From Pogonophryne albipinna (Eukaryota > Chordata > Actinopteri > Perciformes > Artedidraconidae), in assembly GCA_028583405.1 (NCBI GenBank), contig CM053244.1, positions 5,993,204-6,057,203 on the forward strand: DNA of 64,000 nucleotides, written 5' to 3'. Each line of letters starts with the position of its first letter. Within the stretch, counting starts at the first letter, position 1. Of the stretch, positions 63,321 through 64,000 are shown piece by piece. The notes beneath the pieces were generated by a model. It was given only the letters and a program-made list of their open reading frames with translations. It was not told the DNA's origin and made no database searches. The translations under genes and the position numbers were made by a program.

Positions 63321-64000
63321 GATATTTTGTTTCTTAAAAGATTAAATCTTTAAAAACATGCCGTTTGCCATTTTTAAAGTTTGATGGAAGAAATTAAAAT
63401 ATAGGTCTCTGACGTGGAGAATCCGTGTATCTACCGTCCAATCGTTTTTCTTTATTAAACACGTAAACGGAAGAGCGTCTGAGAAGCGTTTTTGCTTTTT
63501 GCCTTACTAAATGGTGAAATGGTCCTTGGAGCGAGGGGCGGGGCCAAACTCACGGAAGTGATTTCAAAACAAAGCACTCGTTTGCTAAAATCACACTTGA
63601 ACCACTCCAGTATCCGGCTGAAGGACCGGTGATTATTATAAACAAGGGGAATTTAGCGATCACAACGAAAAACGGCCAAGATACATATTGAGCCCAGAAA
63701 ATGGATGTTATTAAGGGCTGTAAATATAATAAGCCTGTGTCTAAAATGGAAAACATTGTTAGGAGATTTATACTATACAGCGGTTCTGCACTGCGGTCAC
63801 TCAGCCGTCTCTCGAGTTTGTTTTTTCAAATCAGCTGCTCTTCATTATTCCTGCTATATTTGATGAGTGATACAAATATTTGTTACCACAAGTTCTTAAG
63901 AAAACTGACACTGTTGGACTCGGTTCTAGTTTGAATTCTACCAGAAATAAAATGAAGTACTTTTACTGTGTACTTTGTGAGTATTCCTCTGTCAGAGTCC

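Noticed and set aside
63550..63934. Short frames near the window end
   Set aside because: Fewer than 80 codons, no domains, no splice or promoter support.

Overview
The window is nuclear DNA from a ray-finned (teleost) fish. The evidence is the fish-type L2/CR1, L1 and Ty3/gypsy retroelements, many hAT and PIF/Harbinger elements with intact target-site duplications (TSDs), very long dinucleotide arrays, and one split vertebrate gene. There is no sign of prokaryotic organisation.

Host gene: three plus-strand exons at 10217-10538, 12122-12229 and 19567-19661 join in frame with good splice sites. They encode the N-terminal region of a HECT E3 ubiquitin ligase of the HECW/NEDL family, closest to HECW1. 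The C2, WW and HECT exons were not found in the following 44 kb, so the next intron is very long or the locus is broken in the assembly. Nearly everything else is intronic or intergenic mobile DNA.

Layout: 1-10 kb holds an old minus-strand L2 LINE with a TTAA-flanked MITE inside it, two hAT elements and low-information intron. 10-20 kb holds the hecw1 exons, Harbinger-like and nested hAT/MITE insertions, a foldback element, and a large non-coding repeat (RptA) that recurs inverted at 35.7-37 kb. 20-25 kb holds a TG-bearing hAT-like MITE, L2 pieces split by a solo LTR, and repeat RptC with a Harbinger insertion. 25.4-33.5 kb is a minus-strand Ty3/gypsy element with a SCAN-like gag, broken by another LTR and by an almost full-length L2/CR1-type LINE (27.0-30.9 kb). 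33.5-40 kb holds minisatellites, a (TC)200 tract inside an L1 ORF1 remnant, an LTR and L2 pieces. 38.4-48.8 kb is a run of hAT elements, several with exact 8-bp TSDs. 49-53 kb holds a gypsy pol fragment and the second TG-bearing MITE. 55.5-56.5 kb is a sequencing gap.

The most unusual region is 56.5-62.95 kb. It appears to be one DNA transposon (or a nest of copies) built from dozens of palindromic ACTAGT boxes, mostly paired as ACTAGT-TA-ACTAGT and recurring about every 30-31 bp with different sequence between them. The arrays are folded into two large inverted repeats, one with arms of about 1.4-1.5 kb. Beside them is a three-exon gene for a helix-turn-helix/integrase-like transposase that is frameshifted and lacks most of its catalytic core. 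A plausible reading is that the boxes are a multi-site binding array for this element's own transposase. I do not recognise the arrangement as a described family.
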